Of a stretch of 64,000 nucleotides of DNA, positions 8,307 through 17,876 are shown piece after piece (the first letter of the stretch is position 1; each line of letters starts with the position of its first letter). This DNA comes from Flavobacterium sediminis (lineage in GTDB: Bacteria > Bacteroidota > Bacteroidia > Flavobacteriales > Flavobacteriaceae): NCBI RefSeq assembly GCF_003148385.1, contig NZ_CP029463.1, forward strand, positions 2,914,001-2,978,000. Reading direction: 5' to 3'. The position numbers and the translations under genes are program-made. The notes below the pieces were generated by a model. That model saw only the letters and a list, made by a program, of their open reading frames with translations. It did not search any database and was not told the DNA's origin.

Positions 8307-8886
8307 ATCGATAGCGATCATTGAGACCTTTACCTTCTGCAAGTAAAGGTTTTATTTTTTCCAAACGGGTGAGTTTTGTTTTTTCCTGTTTCGCTGTTTC
8401 AATGAACTCCAGATATTCTCTTTGCTTATAGGGTGTCAGACTTTCAAATTTGCTTTTAAAGTGAGGGTTTTCACTTAAAAAATCTTCAAGAAAGGCAGAA
8501 TGAATAGCTTCTTTTTTCTCGGGCTTAACAGATAAGCCTTTGTTTTCAACAGCAATAGCTTCTTCTATATAGGCAATTATAGTAGCTTCTTCGATCTCCT
8601 CTTTTGATTGAAAACGCATTTGCCGAAGCGATTTTGTTGTGCCTTCCTGAGCGTTGATTAATAGCTTTTTTTTGTCTTTTAAGAAAACACCGTTAAAGAA
8701 CCAAATCCCGAAATAAGACTTAAAACCTCCTATTCCCACTACATTTTTTCCGTTATGGGTAAAGACCGGACCACCCCATTTAGTTGTTTCTGCTAAATCA
8801 GTTTTTCGGATTATAGAGAAAAGTATCTCTAATTCTTCAGTCCATTGATTGGTCTTGTTCCAGGGATTTTTCTTTTGTTCTTCCAT
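8305..8886 (-). CDS. YdeI/OmdA-like protein with N-terminal DUF1801
   Basis: 193 residues. The first ~115 are DUF1801-like (ELEILFSIIRKTDLAETTKWGGPVFTHNGKNVVGIGGFKSYFGIWFF). The last ~60 are the OmdA/YdeI-type helical domain (KSKFESLTPYKQREYLEFIETAKQEKTKLTRLEKI). Soluble, no signal. E. coli YdeI is linked to peptide/bacteriocin resistance; the function here is not established. It starts 4 bp after the M28 peptidase gene, so the two are probably co-transcribed. Confidence 0.85.
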   Translation of the reverse strand: MEEQKKNPWNKTNQWTEELEILFSIIRKTDLAETTKWGGPVFTHNGKNVVGIGGFKSYFGIWFFNGVFLKDKKKLLINAQEGTTKSLRQMRFQSKEEIEEATIIAYIEEAIAVENKGLSVKPEKKEAIHSAFLEDFLSENPHFKSKFESLTPYKQREYLEFIETAKQEKTKLTRLEKIKPLLAEGKGLNDRYR

Positions 8887-8890
8887 TTAA

Positions 8891-11110
8891 TTAAAAAACA
8901 ACTTTCAGTTTCAACTCTTTACCATCACGCATTACGGTTACTTCTCTTTCGTCACCGGCTTTCAGTTTAGACAAGCAATCCATATAGCTATATACTTCTT
9001 TTACTTTACAATCACCTATTCGGGTTAAAACATCTCCGGATTGTATTCCGGCTTTATCTGCAGGTCGCCCGTCAGTAACACCATCAATGTGTAAACCGTC
9101 TCCATAATCTGTATAATCAGGCATAATGCCTAATGTTACCTTGTAAGCCGGGACTTTTTTTCCTGCTTCGACTTTAGTCTTAGTAAATGTTACCGTATCC
9201 ATATTTGAAATGGCATCCGTAATTCTGAAGACATAATCAACAATAGCTCTTACACCATAATAGTTGATCTTATCCTCGTCATCACTTGGTTTGTGATAGT
9301 CTGTATGGGTTCCTGTAAAGAAAAACAAAACAGGAATATCTTTTAAATAAAATGAAGTGTGATCTGACGGGCCTATTCCGGTATTTTCTTCCGTTACATT
9401 GAATCCGGCTGGTTTATTTTTCGCAATCAATTCTGAAAAATCCGGACATGTTCCTACGCCGCCTACTACTAATGCTTTATTGTTATTTAAGCGTCCTATC
9501 ATATCCATATTGACCATAGTGATCACTTTCGGAAATTTTTCTTTTAAAGTTTCTGCCATGAATTTGGAACCGATCAGACCATCTTCTTCACCTGAGAAAA
9601 GGGCAAAAACATAATTTACATTTTCTTTGGATTTATTTTGCGATAACATTCGGGCTAATTCCATGACACCTGCAACACCGGATGCATTATCGTCGGCTCC
9701 GTTATGAATTTCTCCTTCAGAATTAGGTTTTGTAGAGTGGTGGTGTTCGTTTAGTCCCAAGTGGTCGTAATGTGCTCCGATAACAATAGTTCGGTCTGCT
9801 TTATTGTCTAAAACGGCAATTACATTGGTTCCGTTATTAGCTTTTACACTTGTGCTGTCATGAGGGTTTAAGCGAACTTTATAATCAAATTTTTGAAAAT
9901 AACTTTTCTTGTTATATGGTTTTAGACCTAATTTTTTAAACTCTGCTGCAAGGTAATCTGCTGCTTTTTTCTCTCCTTCAGAACCTGTTAATCGACCCTG
10001 TAATGCATCAGAAGCTAAGTAAGAGATATGTTGTTTTAGATTTTTATCGTTTACGATTTCGGCTTCATCAGTATCTACCCAATCGGCAATAAATACATTA
10101 GTCTCTCTCGGTTTACTTTGCATTCTGTTACTAGAGAAAACCAGTTTTTTTCCGTCAGGTGAAAACATCGGAAAGGCATTGAACTCGCTTTCCCATGTGA
10201 TTTGACGTAAATTGTTTCCATCGGTATCGATCATAAACAATTGGAAGTCATATCCTCTGGTAGAATGATGGTTTGATGAAAAAATGATCTTTTTATCCGA
10301 AGGATGGAAGTACGGAGCCCAATTAGCTTTGCCTAAATGAGTTACTTGTTTCAGGTCTGTACCGTCAATATTAATGGTGTAAATCTCCATCTCGGTAGGA
10401 GCTACCAAATTTTTGCTTAGTAACTCTTTATATTCTTTGATGTCTTCTTCGGTTTTTGGTCGTGACGAACGGAAAACCAGTTTTTTACTATCGTGTGAAA
10501 AGAATGCACCGCCATCGTATCCTAAACCGTTTGTTAATTGTTTTACTTCAGAACCGTCGATGTTCATTATCCAAAGTTCTAAATCTCCGCTTCGGGTACT
10601 GGTAAAAACAATCTTTTTGCCATCAGGAGAAACAACGGCTTCAGCATCATATCCCGGAGAATTGGTGAGTTGCTTTACAATATTCCCTTTTAGATCAGCG
10701 ACATAAATATCGTATTCAGGGTAAATGGCCCAAAGATATTTGCCGTCAGTTGATTTGGGAGGAGTAGGGCAAGCATGTCCGCCTTCATGAGTGGAAGCAT
10801 ATAAAATATGTTTACCGTCGGGCATAAAGAATGAGCAGGTAGTTCGTCCGTATCCGGTAGAGATCAGTTTTAAATCTTCCGGAGTGTGGTTGTCTTTTTG
10901 TAAATCCAGCATGTAGATTTGATCACACTGTATACCAAATTGCGGATTGGTGATTTGTAGGGTAAGATTCTTGCCGTCCGGACTGAAATATGCTTCGGCA
11001 TTGTCACCGCCAAAAGTAAGTTGTCTTAGATTTTTTAAATTGCTTTCTTGGGCAAAACCATACCAGCAGAAAGTTGAGGCGAGTAGAAATGAAGTTATAG
11101 ATTTTGTCAT
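8891..11110 (-). CDS. Secreted TolB-like beta-propeller / M28 metallopeptidase / PDZ protein
   Basis: 739 residues with an N-terminal signal peptide (SFLLASTFCWYGFAQ). Residues about 25-345 hold PD40/TolB propeller repeats (FSPDGKKLVFSSNR and variants). Residues about 355-620 hold an M28 aminopeptidase with di-zinc ligands in GAHYDHLG, GADDNASG, GEEDGLIGS, NMDMIGR and SDHTSF. Residues about 660-739 hold a PDZ domain. Probably cleaves peptides in the periplasm or outside the cell. A TAtaTTTG -7 box (11146-11153, minus) overlaps the upstream terminator region. The YdeI-like gene follows after 4 bp. Confidence 0.92.
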   Translation of the reverse strand: MTKSITSFLLASTFCWYGFAQESNLKNLRQLTFGGDNAEAYFSPDGKNLTLQITNPQFGIQCDQIYMLDLQKDNHTPEDLKLISTGYGRTTCSFFMPDGKHILYASTHEGGHACPTPPKSTDGKYLWAIYPEYDIYVADLKGNIVKQLTNSPGYDAEAVVSPDGKKIVFTSTRSGDLELWIMNIDGSEVKQLTNGLGYDGGAFFSHDSKKLVFRSSRPKTEEDIKEYKELLSKNLVAPTEMEIYTINIDGTDLKQVTHLGKANWAPYFHPSDKKIIFSSNHHSTRGYDFQLFMIDTDGNNLRQITWESEFNAFPMFSPDGKKLVFSSNRMQSKPRETNVFIADWVDTDEAEIVNDKNLKQHISYLASDALQGRLTGSEGEKKAADYLAAEFKKLGLKPYNKKSYFQKFDYKVRLNPHDSTSVKANNGTNVIAVLDNKADRTIVIGAHYDHLGLNEHHHSTKPNSEGEIHNGADDNASGVAGVMELARMLSQNKSKENVNYVFALFSGEEDGLIGSKFMAETLKEKFPKVITMVNMDMIGRLNNNKALVVGGVGTCPDFSELIAKNKPAGFNVTEENTGIGPSDHTSFYLKDIPVLFFFTGTHTDYHKPSDDEDKINYYGVRAIVDYVFRITDAISNMDTVTFTKTKVEAGKKVPAYKVTLGIMPDYTDYGDGLHIDGVTDGRPADKAGIQSGDVLTRIGDCKVKEVYSYMDCLSKLKAGDEREVTVMRDGKELKLKVVF

Positions 11111-11153
11111 GTAAGTTGTTTTTATTTAGATTTACTTTAAAGACTCAAATATA

Positions 11154-11181
11154 AAAAAAGAGCTTTAAAAAAGCTCTTTTT
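11154..11181 (-). terminator. Intrinsic terminator of pepT
   Basis: AAAAAGAGCTTT/AAAGCTCTTTTT stem just beyond the pepT stop, with a U-tract in the minus direction. Confidence 0.7.
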
Positions 11182-11186
11182 ATAAA

Positions 11187-12425
11187 TTATTTTTGTGCAG
11201 TTAATTCTGCGATCTTTACAATTACTTCTGTAGCTTTTACCATACTTTCAACCGGAACGTATTCGTATTTTCCGTGAAAATTATGTCCGCCGGCAAAGAT
11301 ATTAGGGCAAGGTAGACCTTTAAAAGATAATTGAGCGCCATCTGTTCCTCCTCTGATCGGTTTTATGATAGGAGTTATATTTAATTCTTTCATTGCTTTC
11401 TCAGCAATTTCTACAATGTGGAAAACCGGTTCAACTTTTTCACGCATATTAAAATACTGATCTTTTACAATTGCTTCACAAATAGGACCTCCGAATTGTT
11501 TTTCATAAGCAGTATTGATCTTATCAGCGATAGTTTGGATCAAAGCTTTACGTGCTTCAAAATGATCTTTATTGTGATCACGGATAATTAATTCTACTAC
11601 AGTTTCTTCAATGCTTCCGTGAATATCGTGTAAGTGAAAGAAACCTTCGTAACCTGTTGTTCGCTCCGGAACTTCATTTATCGGTAATTCAGAAATGAAT
11701 TGGTTTGCTAACAACATGGAGTTGATCATTTTTCCTTTAGCATAACCCGGGTGAACACTTTTCCCCTGAAATGTGATTTTTGCTCCGGCCGCATTAAAAT
11801 TTTCGTATTCTAATTCACCGATCTGACTTCCATCCATTGTATAAGCCCATTCAGCTCCGAATTTTTCGACATCAAATTTGTGAGCACCACGTCCGATCTC
11901 TTCATCCGGTGTAAAGCCGACACGTATTTTACCGTGTTTGATTTCAGGATGCTTGATCAAATAATCCATAGCCGTCATAATTTCTGTGATTCCGGCTTTG
12001 TCATCAGCACCTAAAAGTGTAGTTCCGTCGGTTGTGATAAGAGTTTGTCCTTTATATTGAAGCAAATCTTCAAAATAATCGGGTGAAAGGATAATATTTT
12101 GTTCGGCATTTAATACGATATCACGACCATCATAATTTTCAACGATCTGAGGTTTTACATTTGCTCCCGTAAAATCAGGAGTTGTATCAAAGTGCGCTAC
12201 AAAACCTATAGTAGGTACATCATGAGCAACATTACTCGGTAAGGTTGCCATGATATAGGCATTTTCGTCGATAGTGACGTCTTGCATGCCCATAGCTTTT
12301 AGTTCTTCCACAAGTTTGTTGGCTAAATCCCATTGTTTTTCTGTACTGGGAGTAGTATTAGAATTCGGATCGGATTCTGTATCTATTGTAACGTAACTGA
12401 TAAAACGATTGATAATATCTTGCAT
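11187..12425 (-). CDS. pepT: Peptidase T (tripeptide aminopeptidase, M20)
   Basis: 412 residues, full PepT length, cytoplasmic. Zinc ligands and catalytic residues appear in [39 protein letters not shown] and [15 protein letters not shown], and in the final [17 protein letters not shown]. It removes the N-terminal residue of tripeptides. A TAtaTTTG -7 box (12449-12456, minus) lies 23 bp before the ATG. Confidence 0.96.
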   Translation of the reverse strand: MQDIINRFISYVTIDTESDPNSNTTPSTEKQWDLANKLVEELKAMGMQDVTIDENAYIMATLPSNVAHDVPTIGFVAHFDTTPDFTGANVKPQIVENYDGRDIVLNAEQNIILSPDYFEDLLQYKGQTLITTDGTTLLGADDKAGITEIMTAMDYLIKHPEIKHGKIRVGFTPDEEIGRGAHKFDVEKFGAEWAYTMDGSQIGELEYENFNAAGAKITFQGKSVHPGYAKGKMINSMLLANQFISELPINEVPERTTGYEGFFHLHDIHGSIEETVVELIIRDHNKDHFEARKALIQTIADKINTAYEKQFGGPICEAIVKDQYFNMREKVEPVFHIVEIAEKAMKELNITPIIKPIRGGTDGAQLSFKGLPCPNIFAGGHNFHGKYEYVPVESMVKATEVIVKIAELTAQK

Positions 12426-12526
12426 GATGCCTTTTTTAAAATTTCACACAAATATACTACTTATGGTTAAATTTTGAAGAATTGTAAATTATTAAGTTTA
12501 TTTCATTATAAATACTGTTGAATTCT

Positions 12527-12534
12527 TATTTTTG
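12527..12534 (+). promoter_or_regulatory. -7 box of pyrD
   Basis: TATTTTTG, an exact TAnnTTTG match. A TTG that could open a longer pyrD frame (12532) lies inside this box, so translation must start at ATG 12556. Confidence 0.55.
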
Positions 12535-12555
12535 CAAAGCAACACAACAAAAATT

Positions 12556-13593
12556 ATGTACAAAATATTTATAAGGCCTATTTTATTTTGTTTTGATCCG
12601 GAACAAGTGCATCACTTTACATTTTCTTTGATCCGATTTCTGAATAAAATTGGTTTTTCTTCCCTTTTTAAAGCACTGTATTGTATTGAAGACAAGCGTT
12701 TAGAACGAGAAGTTTTCGGCTTAAAATTTAAAAACCCGGTTGGTCTGGCGGCTGGTTTTGATAAAGATGCAAAATTATATAAAGAGTTGTCAAACTTTGG
12801 TTTTGGTTTTATAGAAATCGGTACTTTAACACCTAAAGCCCAACCCGGAAACCCTAAAAAGCGTTTGTTTCGTCTAAAAGAAGATTCGGGGATCATTAAT
12901 CGTATGGGGTTTAATAACGGTGGAGTAGAAGAAGCGGTTGAGCGTTTGAAAAAGAATAAAGGTGTTTTAATTGGTGGAAACATCGGTAAAAACAAAATAA
13001 CGCCTAATGAAGAAGCGGTTAAAGATTATGAAATTTGTTTTGAAGCATTATTCCCTTATGTTGATTATTTTGTAGTTAATGTGAGTTCGCCCAATACGCC
13101 TAATCTTCGTGAGTTGCAGGATAAAGAGCCGTTAACAAAGTTGTTACAAACTTTACAGGATCTGAATAATGAAAAACCTGCCACAACAAGCGGAGCAGAG
13201 AAGCCAAAACCTATTTTGTTGAAAATAGCACCGGATTTAACGAACGAACAGTTGTTGGATATTATCGACATTGTAAAAGAAACGAAAATAGCCGGAGTAA
13301 TAGCAACGAATACAACTATAGGAAGAGAAGGTTTGCATTCGGAAAATCAAAAGGAAACAGGAGGTTTGTCAGGAAAGCCGTTGACAAAGCGTTCTACTGA
13401 AGTAATTCGTTTTCTTTCAGACAAGAGTAATAAGGCATTTCCGATTATTGGTGTAGGAGGAATTCATTCGGCAGAAGATGCAATAGAAAAGTTAGAAGCA
13501 GGAGCCAGTTTGGTACAATTATATACCGGTTTCATCTATGAAGGTCCGGGCTTAGTTAAAGCGATCAACCGAAAACTGTTAGAAAAGAATTAA
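12556..13593 (+). CDS. pyrD: Quinone-dependent dihydroorotate dehydrogenase (class 2)
   Basis: 345 residues. It oxidises dihydroorotate to orotate in pyrimidine synthesis, passing electrons to quinone at the inner membrane. The N-terminal membrane-associated helix region ([20 protein letters not shown]) marks class 2. The barrel shows [42 protein letters not shown] with the catalytic Ser, and GVIATNTT, then GVGGI for FMN phosphate. The start at 12556 fits the class 2 N-terminus and the promoter position. The HMG-CoA-lyase-like gene follows 20 bp later with its own -7 box. Confidence 0.95.
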   Translation: MYKIFIRPILFCFDPEQVHHFTFSLIRFLNKIGFSSLFKALYCIEDKRLEREVFGLKFKNPVGLAAGFDKDAKLYKELSNFGFGFIEIGTLTPKAQPGNPKKRLFRLKEDSGIINRMGFNNGGVEEAVERLKKNKGVLIGGNIGKNKITPNEEAVKDYEICFEALFPYVDYFVVNVSSPNTPNLRELQDKEPLTKLLQTLQDLNNEKPATTSGAEKPKPILLKIAPDLTNEQLLDIIDIVKETKIAGVIATNTTIGREGLHSENQKETGGLSGKPLTKRSTEVIRFLSDKSNKAFPIIGVGGIHSAEDAIEKLEAGASLVQLYTGFIYEGPGLVKAINRKLLEKN

Positions 13594-13598
13594 TTTTT

Positions 13599-13606
13599 TA
13601 CATTTG
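13599..13606 (+). promoter_or_regulatory. -7 box 6 bp before an ATG (possible leaderless mRNA)
   Basis: TACATTTG ends at 13606 and the ATG of the next gene is at 13613. Transcription would start at or within a base or two of the ATG. A TTG start at 13604 falls inside the box and is rejected. Confidence 0.45.
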
Positions 13607-13612
13607 ATTTTT

Positions 13613-14482
13613 ATGAATACTACTCAGGTAAAGATTATTGAATGTCCACGCGATGCCATGCAGGGTATCAAAGCCTTTATTCCTACAGAAAAAAAAGTTC
13701 AGTACATTCAATCGTTATTGAGAGTAGGTTTCGATACCATTGATTTCGGTAGTTTTGTTTCGCCTAAAGCTATTCCGCAAATGCAGGATACTGCTGAGGT
13801 CTTGGCTCAGCTTGATCTATCGCAAACAAAAAGTAAATTATTGGCTATTGTGGCTAATACTAAAGGAGCAGAGTTAGCATCTGTACATTCCGAAATTCAA
13901 TATTTGGGTTTCCCGTTTTCTATTTCAGAAAATTTTCAGATGAGAAATACCCACAAAACAATTGCTGAATCATTTGTAACCTTGCAGGAAATATTAAATA
14001 TAGCTGCCAGAACTAATAAAGAGGTCGTGGCGTATTTGTCTATGGGATTCGGAAATCCTTACGGAGATCCATGGAATGTGGATATTGTAGGCGAATGGAC
14101 TGAAAAATTGGCCAATATGGGAATTACTATTTTATCCCTTTCAGACACCATTGGCAGTTCAACACCGGAAGTGATCAATTATTTATTTTCAAATTTGATT
14201 CCTGAATATCCGGATATTGAATTCGGGGCGCACCTGCATACAACTCCGGATTCATGGCATGAAAAAGTGGATGCAGCTTATAAAGCCGGATGTAAACGTT
14301 TTGACGGAGCAATAAAAGGCTATGGAGGCTGTCCTATGGCTAAGGACGATTTAACCGGAAACATGCCGACAGAGAAGTTGTTGTCCTATTTCAATACACA
14401 AAAAGCAGAGACCAATTGTCATGCTATGAGTTTTGAAAGCGCTTATAATGAGGCGTTAAAAGTTTTTAATTACTACCACTAA
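13613..14482 (+). CDS. Hydroxymethylglutaryl-CoA lyase-like enzyme
   Basis: 289 residues, one HMGL-like TIM barrel. Motifs are VKIIECPRDAMQGI, DTIDFGSFVSPKAIPQMQD, SLSDTIGSSTPE, FGAHLHTTPDSW with the metal-binding His pair, and the HMGL signature GYGGCPMAKDDLTGN. HMG-CoA lyase splits HMG-CoA into acetoacetate and acetyl-CoA at the end of leucine catabolism, which would fit the leucine dehydrogenase at 5.4 kb. A related aldol-type lyase cannot be excluded. Confidence 0.88.
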   Translation: MNTTQVKIIECPRDAMQGIKAFIPTEKKVQYIQSLLRVGFDTIDFGSFVSPKAIPQMQDTAEVLAQLDLSQTKSKLLAIVANTKGAELASVHSEIQYLGFPFSISENFQMRNTHKTIAESFVTLQEILNIAARTNKEVVAYLSMGFGNPYGDPWNVDIVGEWTEKLANMGITILSLSDTIGSSTPEVINYLFSNLIPEYPDIEFGAHLHTTPDSWHEKVDAAYKAGCKRFDGAIKGYGGCPMAKDDLTGNMPTEKLLSYFNTQKAETNCHAMSFESAYNEALKVFNYYH

Positions 14483-14486
14483 GAAA

Positions 14487-15224
14487 CTAAAAAGTAAATA
14501 TCTTCAATATTTCCTTAAAGTCACTTGGAGTTCGTTTCGGTTTTATGTTTTTATTGAATTTCAGATAGAAATAAAGACAAATAGAAAATAGCCCCACTGT
14601 GATCTGTTTTCCTATGATATTGCCAATGATCAGATCTTTAAAGTTATCATGAGTAAAATAAAAGAACGTATAGAACGCAATAGAATCAAAGATACATACA
14701 AGTGACATCGTTGTAAAAATCTTCAGGAAGGTACCTTTATCCTTGAATTTATAATTTAAGAAATCATAAAATAACAAGATAAACATTGCTTCTAAATAAA
14801 GTAAACTTGTCCCGATCAGGAAAATTGTCAATTCAAAACTCAATATCTCTTCTAAAAGCAGTCCGCTGGATTGTTCTATACTGTGGTCTTGTACTAATAA
14901 GAATTGAGAAAAGAATGTAATGGATATATTAGCGATCAAGATTCCGTAAATAAGGCTTTTGGTCTTGACAAGGTTTTCAGTATGAAAGAAAAGTAATATA
15001 GCAAATAGAGTAGAAGTGTAAAATATAGTGGAACCTGGTGAAAATCTGTAATCCCCTAAATAATTATCATACACGTTAGAAACTAATAACGTCTGAAAGA
15101 ATTGGATCGTTCCTATAAAAACATAAAGCGTTCCTATTCCGACTCTTTTTTTATAAAAATGCATCCCTAAGATTATAAATACAACTAATAGGATCTCTAA
15201 AATATGAAGTGACAGACTTTGCAT
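14487..15224 (-). CDS. Integral membrane protein of unknown function
   Basis: 245 residues with about six to seven hydrophobic helices, for example VVFIILGMHFY, LIYGILIANISITFF and ELTIFLIGTSLLYLEAMFILLFY, and charged ends (KNIKPKRTPSDFKE). No known motif. The overall look recalls 7TM sensor or VUT-type transporter proteins, but I cannot assign it. Convergent with the HMGL gene (4-bp gap) and divergent from guaB. Confidence 0.75.
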   Translation of the reverse strand: MQSLSLHILEILLVVFIILGMHFYKKRVGIGTLYVFIGTIQFFQTLLVSNVYDNYLGDYRFSPGSTIFYTSTLFAILLFFHTENLVKTKSLIYGILIANISITFFSQFLLVQDHSIEQSSGLLLEEILSFELTIFLIGTSLLYLEAMFILLFYDFLNYKFKDKGTFLKIFTTMSLVCIFDSIAFYTFFYFTHDNFKDLIIGNIIGKQITVGLFSICLYFYLKFNKNIKPKRTPSDFKEILKIFTF

Positions 15225-15266
15225 GATAAACTGGTATTAAAGTTTTAGAATGTGGAAGTAAATTTA

Positions 15267-15274
15267 TATATTTG
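15267..15274 (+). promoter_or_regulatory. -7 box of guaB
   Basis: TATATTTG, an exact TAnnTTTG match 30 bp upstream of the guaB ATG. No purine-riboswitch-like structure was seen in the short leader. Confidence 0.55.
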
Positions 15275-15304
15275 CATGCAATTTAACAACTACAACAGAT
15301 TGCG

Positions 15305-16777
15305 ATGAAAGCACACAACTCAAAAATCGTAGGTGAAGGTCTAACCTATGATGACGTCCTTTTAATTCCTAATTATTCCCAAGTGCTTCCTCGTGAAGTA
15401 AATATTTCAAGTAAATTTTCCAGAAATATATCATTAAACGTTCCTATTATTTCGGCAGCAATGGATACTGTTACCGAAAGTGATATGGCAATTGCTATTG
15501 CGAGAGAAGGCGGAATAGGTGTTTTGCATAAAAACATGTCAATTGAGCGCCAGGCAGCAGAAGTACGCAAAGTGAAGCGTGCCGAGTCAGGAATGATCAT
15601 TGATCCGGTTACTTTGTCCTTAGAAGCAAATGTAGGAGATGCAAAACGAGTGATGAAAGAATTCAGTATCGGAGGAATTCCGGTAGTGGATACGGATATG
15701 ACTTTAAAAGGAATTGTAACCAATAGAGATCTGCGTTTTGAAAAAGACAATAAAAGAGCCATTACAGAAGTAATGACATCTGAAAATCTGGTTACAGCTA
15801 AGCAAGGAACAACTTTAGCGCAGGCAGAAGAAATTTTGCAAGAAAATAAAATTGAAAAATTACCGGTTGTTAGCGATGACTTCAAACTGATTGGTTTAAT
15901 TACATTTAGAGATATCACTAAATTAACCTTGAAACCAATGGCTAATAAAGATCAATACGGTCGTTTACGAGTTGCAGCGGCATTAGGTGTTACAGCTGAT
16001 GCTGTTGAAAGAGCCAGAGCTTTGGTAAATGCAGGTGTTGATGCGGTTATAATTGATACGGCCCACGGACACACAAAAGGTGTAGTAGACGTTTTAAAGA
16101 AAGTTAAGGCGGAATTCTCTCAGTTAGATGTTGTAGTAGGTAATATTGCAACACCGGAAGCCGCTCAATATTTAGTAGAAGCCGGAGCAGATGGTGTAAA
16201 AGTAGGTATAGGTCCGGGATCCATTTGTACAACGCGTGTTGTCGCAGGTGTCGGTTTTCCTCAGTTTTCAGCCGTATTAGAAGTTGCTGCAGCAATTAAA
16301 GGCAGCGGAGTACCGGTTATAGCTGACGGCGGTATCCGCTATACAGGAGATATTCCTAAAGCTTTGGCAGCAGGAGCAGATTGTGTTATGCTCGGATCAT
16401 TATTGGCAGGAACCAAAGAATCTCCGGGTGAGACTATTATTTTTGAAGGAAGAAAATTCAAATCTTATAGAGGAATGGGGTCTGTTGAAGCTATGAAGGA
16501 AGGTTCTAAAGACCGTTATTTTCAAGATGTGGAAGACGATGTTAAAAAATTAGTTCCGGAAGGAATTGTAGGGCGTGTTCCTTATAAAGGCGAATTAGCG
16601 GAAAGTATGCTTCAGTTTATCGGAGGTCTACGTGCCGGAATGGGATATTGCGGTGCAAAAAATATTCCGACTTTACAAGAGGTAGGTCGTTTTGTTCGTT
16701 TAACAGCCAGCGGTATCGGAGAAAGTCACCCGCATAATGTTACGATTACTAAAGAAGCACCGAATTATTCCAGATAA
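15305..16777 (+). CDS. guaB: Inosine-5'-monophosphate dehydrogenase
   Basis: 490 residues, full length. It converts IMP to XMP with NAD+, the committed step of GMP synthesis. The barrel has [14 protein letters not shown] and SAAMDTVTE. Two CBS domains sit at about residues 95-210. The catalytic-Cys loop is [15 protein letters not shown], followed by [18 protein letters not shown] and the mobile flap [11 protein letters not shown]. Confidence 0.98.
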   Translation: MKAHNSKIVGEGLTYDDVLLIPNYSQVLPREVNISSKFSRNISLNVPIISAAMDTVTESDMAIAIAREGGIGVLHKNMSIERQAAEVRKVKRAESGMIIDPVTLSLEANVGDAKRVMKEFSIGGIPVVDTDMTLKGIVTNRDLRFEKDNKRAITEVMTSENLVTAKQGTTLAQAEEILQENKIEKLPVVSDDFKLIGLITFRDITKLTLKPMANKDQYGRLRVAAALGVTADAVERARALVNAGVDAVIIDTAHGHTKGVVDVLKKVKAEFSQLDVVVGNIATPEAAQYLVEAGADGVKVGIGPGSICTTRVVAGVGFPQFSAVLEVAAAIKGSGVPVIADGGIRYTGDIPKALAAGADCVMLGSLLAGTKESPGETIIFEGRKFKSYRGMGSVEAMKEGSKDRYFQDVEDDVKKLVPEGIVGRVPYKGELAESMLQFIGGLRAGMGYCGAKNIPTLQEVGRFVRLTASGIGESHPHNVTITKEAPNYSR

Positions 16778-16805
16778 ATAGATTGAATTTTATATTAAGT
16801 AAATA

Positions 16806-16833
16806 AAAAAGCTCCGTTTATTAGGAGCTTTTT
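16806..16833. terminator. Bidirectional intrinsic terminator after guaB
   Basis: Stem AAAAGCTCC / GGAGCTTTT with an 8-nt loop and A/T tracts on both sides, between guaB and the convergent usp gene. Confidence 0.8.
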
Positions 16834-16837
16834 ATTT

Positions 16838-17650
16838 TTAATAGCTTGCAGGTATAGATAAAAGCGGAATGCTTAAACCCGACGCCATAACTCTGGTTTT
16901 ACTTCTGTGAACCATTGAGTCCCAAAAGCCATATTTTTTAGGCATCATAATTAACAGGTCTGCATTAAAATCTTTGATCTCTTTTTTAATTTCATCGATA
17001 ACTTCTTTCGACTGTATATTTTTGTAATAATAGTTGATCTCCTTTTCGTCGTCTTCTTTTGTTTTAGGATTGTCCTTTTTGATTTTTTCAACAGTTGTAT
17101 CAACACTGAAAACTTCTATTTCTGTATTTTGAGCAGCGATCAGGCTTTTAATGAGCGAAGTAGCATGGCTCGGAATTTCATCCGGTGTATCGCAGGCAAA
17201 TAAAACTCTGTTTAACGGTGTGAATTTTGTCTCTAACGGAACAGAGATTATAGGGATATTAATGTTCCTGATAGCTGAGGTTGTTGTATTACCCATTAAT
17301 TCCTGTTCTAAGCTTTTTTCAGCCATACCGAATACTAATAAACCGGCATTGTATTTTTCAATGCAAGTAACTAAATGTTCTTCAACAAAAGAATAGGTGA
17401 TCTCTGATTGGGTTTCAATATGGTGTTCCTTTTTTAATTCCTTAGCCAACTCTTTCAAACGTTCTGAATTAATATCAAACAGTTTCTGAAAAGTTTCTGC
17501 TGATAATTGCGCATTAGATGCGTGTATAGGTGGATTGAAAGCATGGAAAAGTACTAAATTCATATTGGCTGCTTTAGCTAAGTTAGCCGCATATTGAACT
17601 GCATTCTGAGCGATTTCAGAAAAGTCAGTTGTGGCAATTATGGTCATCAT
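16838..17650 (-). CDS. Universal stress protein, tandem Usp domains
   Basis: 270 residues made of two UspA-like domains. The first starts MTIIATTDFSEIAQNAVQYAANLAKAA and ends with LLVFGMAEKS...MGNTTTSAIRNINIPIISVP. The second starts near RVLFACDTPDE and ends LLIMMPKKYGFWDSMVHRSKTRVMASGLSIPLLSIP. Some family members bind ATP through the G-x2-G-x9-G-S/T motif; the first domain has only a loose version. A -7 box candidate TAAATTTG lies at 17692-17699 (minus). Confidence 0.9.
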   Translation of the reverse strand: MMTIIATTDFSEIAQNAVQYAANLAKAANMNLVLFHAFNPPIHASNAQLSAETFQKLFDINSERLKELAKELKKEHHIETQSEITYSFVEEHLVTCIEKYNAGLLVFGMAEKSLEQELMGNTTTSAIRNINIPIISVPLETKFTPLNRVLFACDTPDEIPSHATSLIKSLIAAQNTEIEVFSVDTTVEKIKKDNPKTKEDDEKEINYYYKNIQSKEVIDEIKKEIKDFNADLLIMMPKKYGFWDSMVHRSKTRVMASGLSIPLLSIPASY

Positions 17651-17876
17651 AAGTTTAGTTTTATTTTGTTATGTACTCTAACAAATTTAAGCATTTTAAC
17701 CAGTTTTATTAGAATAATTAACGTTAAAAAAAGAGAGGTTAAGCGTATTTTAAGAAACTTAGAATAAGATTGATTTATTACAGATATAGTTTATTTTTTG
17801 ATAACAATTTGATGTAATTGTATTATTTGTACAAAAAAAATAGCCTTAATTTTATAATCCTTAATTTTTTTGAAAA

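Noticed and set aside
12532..12555. Longer pyrD start at TTG 12532
   Set aside because: The TTG lies inside the TATTTTTG -7 box; ATG 12556 gives the usual class 2 N-terminus.
16104..16295. Reverse-strand Leu-rich ORF inside guaB
   Set aside because: Low-complexity shadow of a strongly conserved forward gene.
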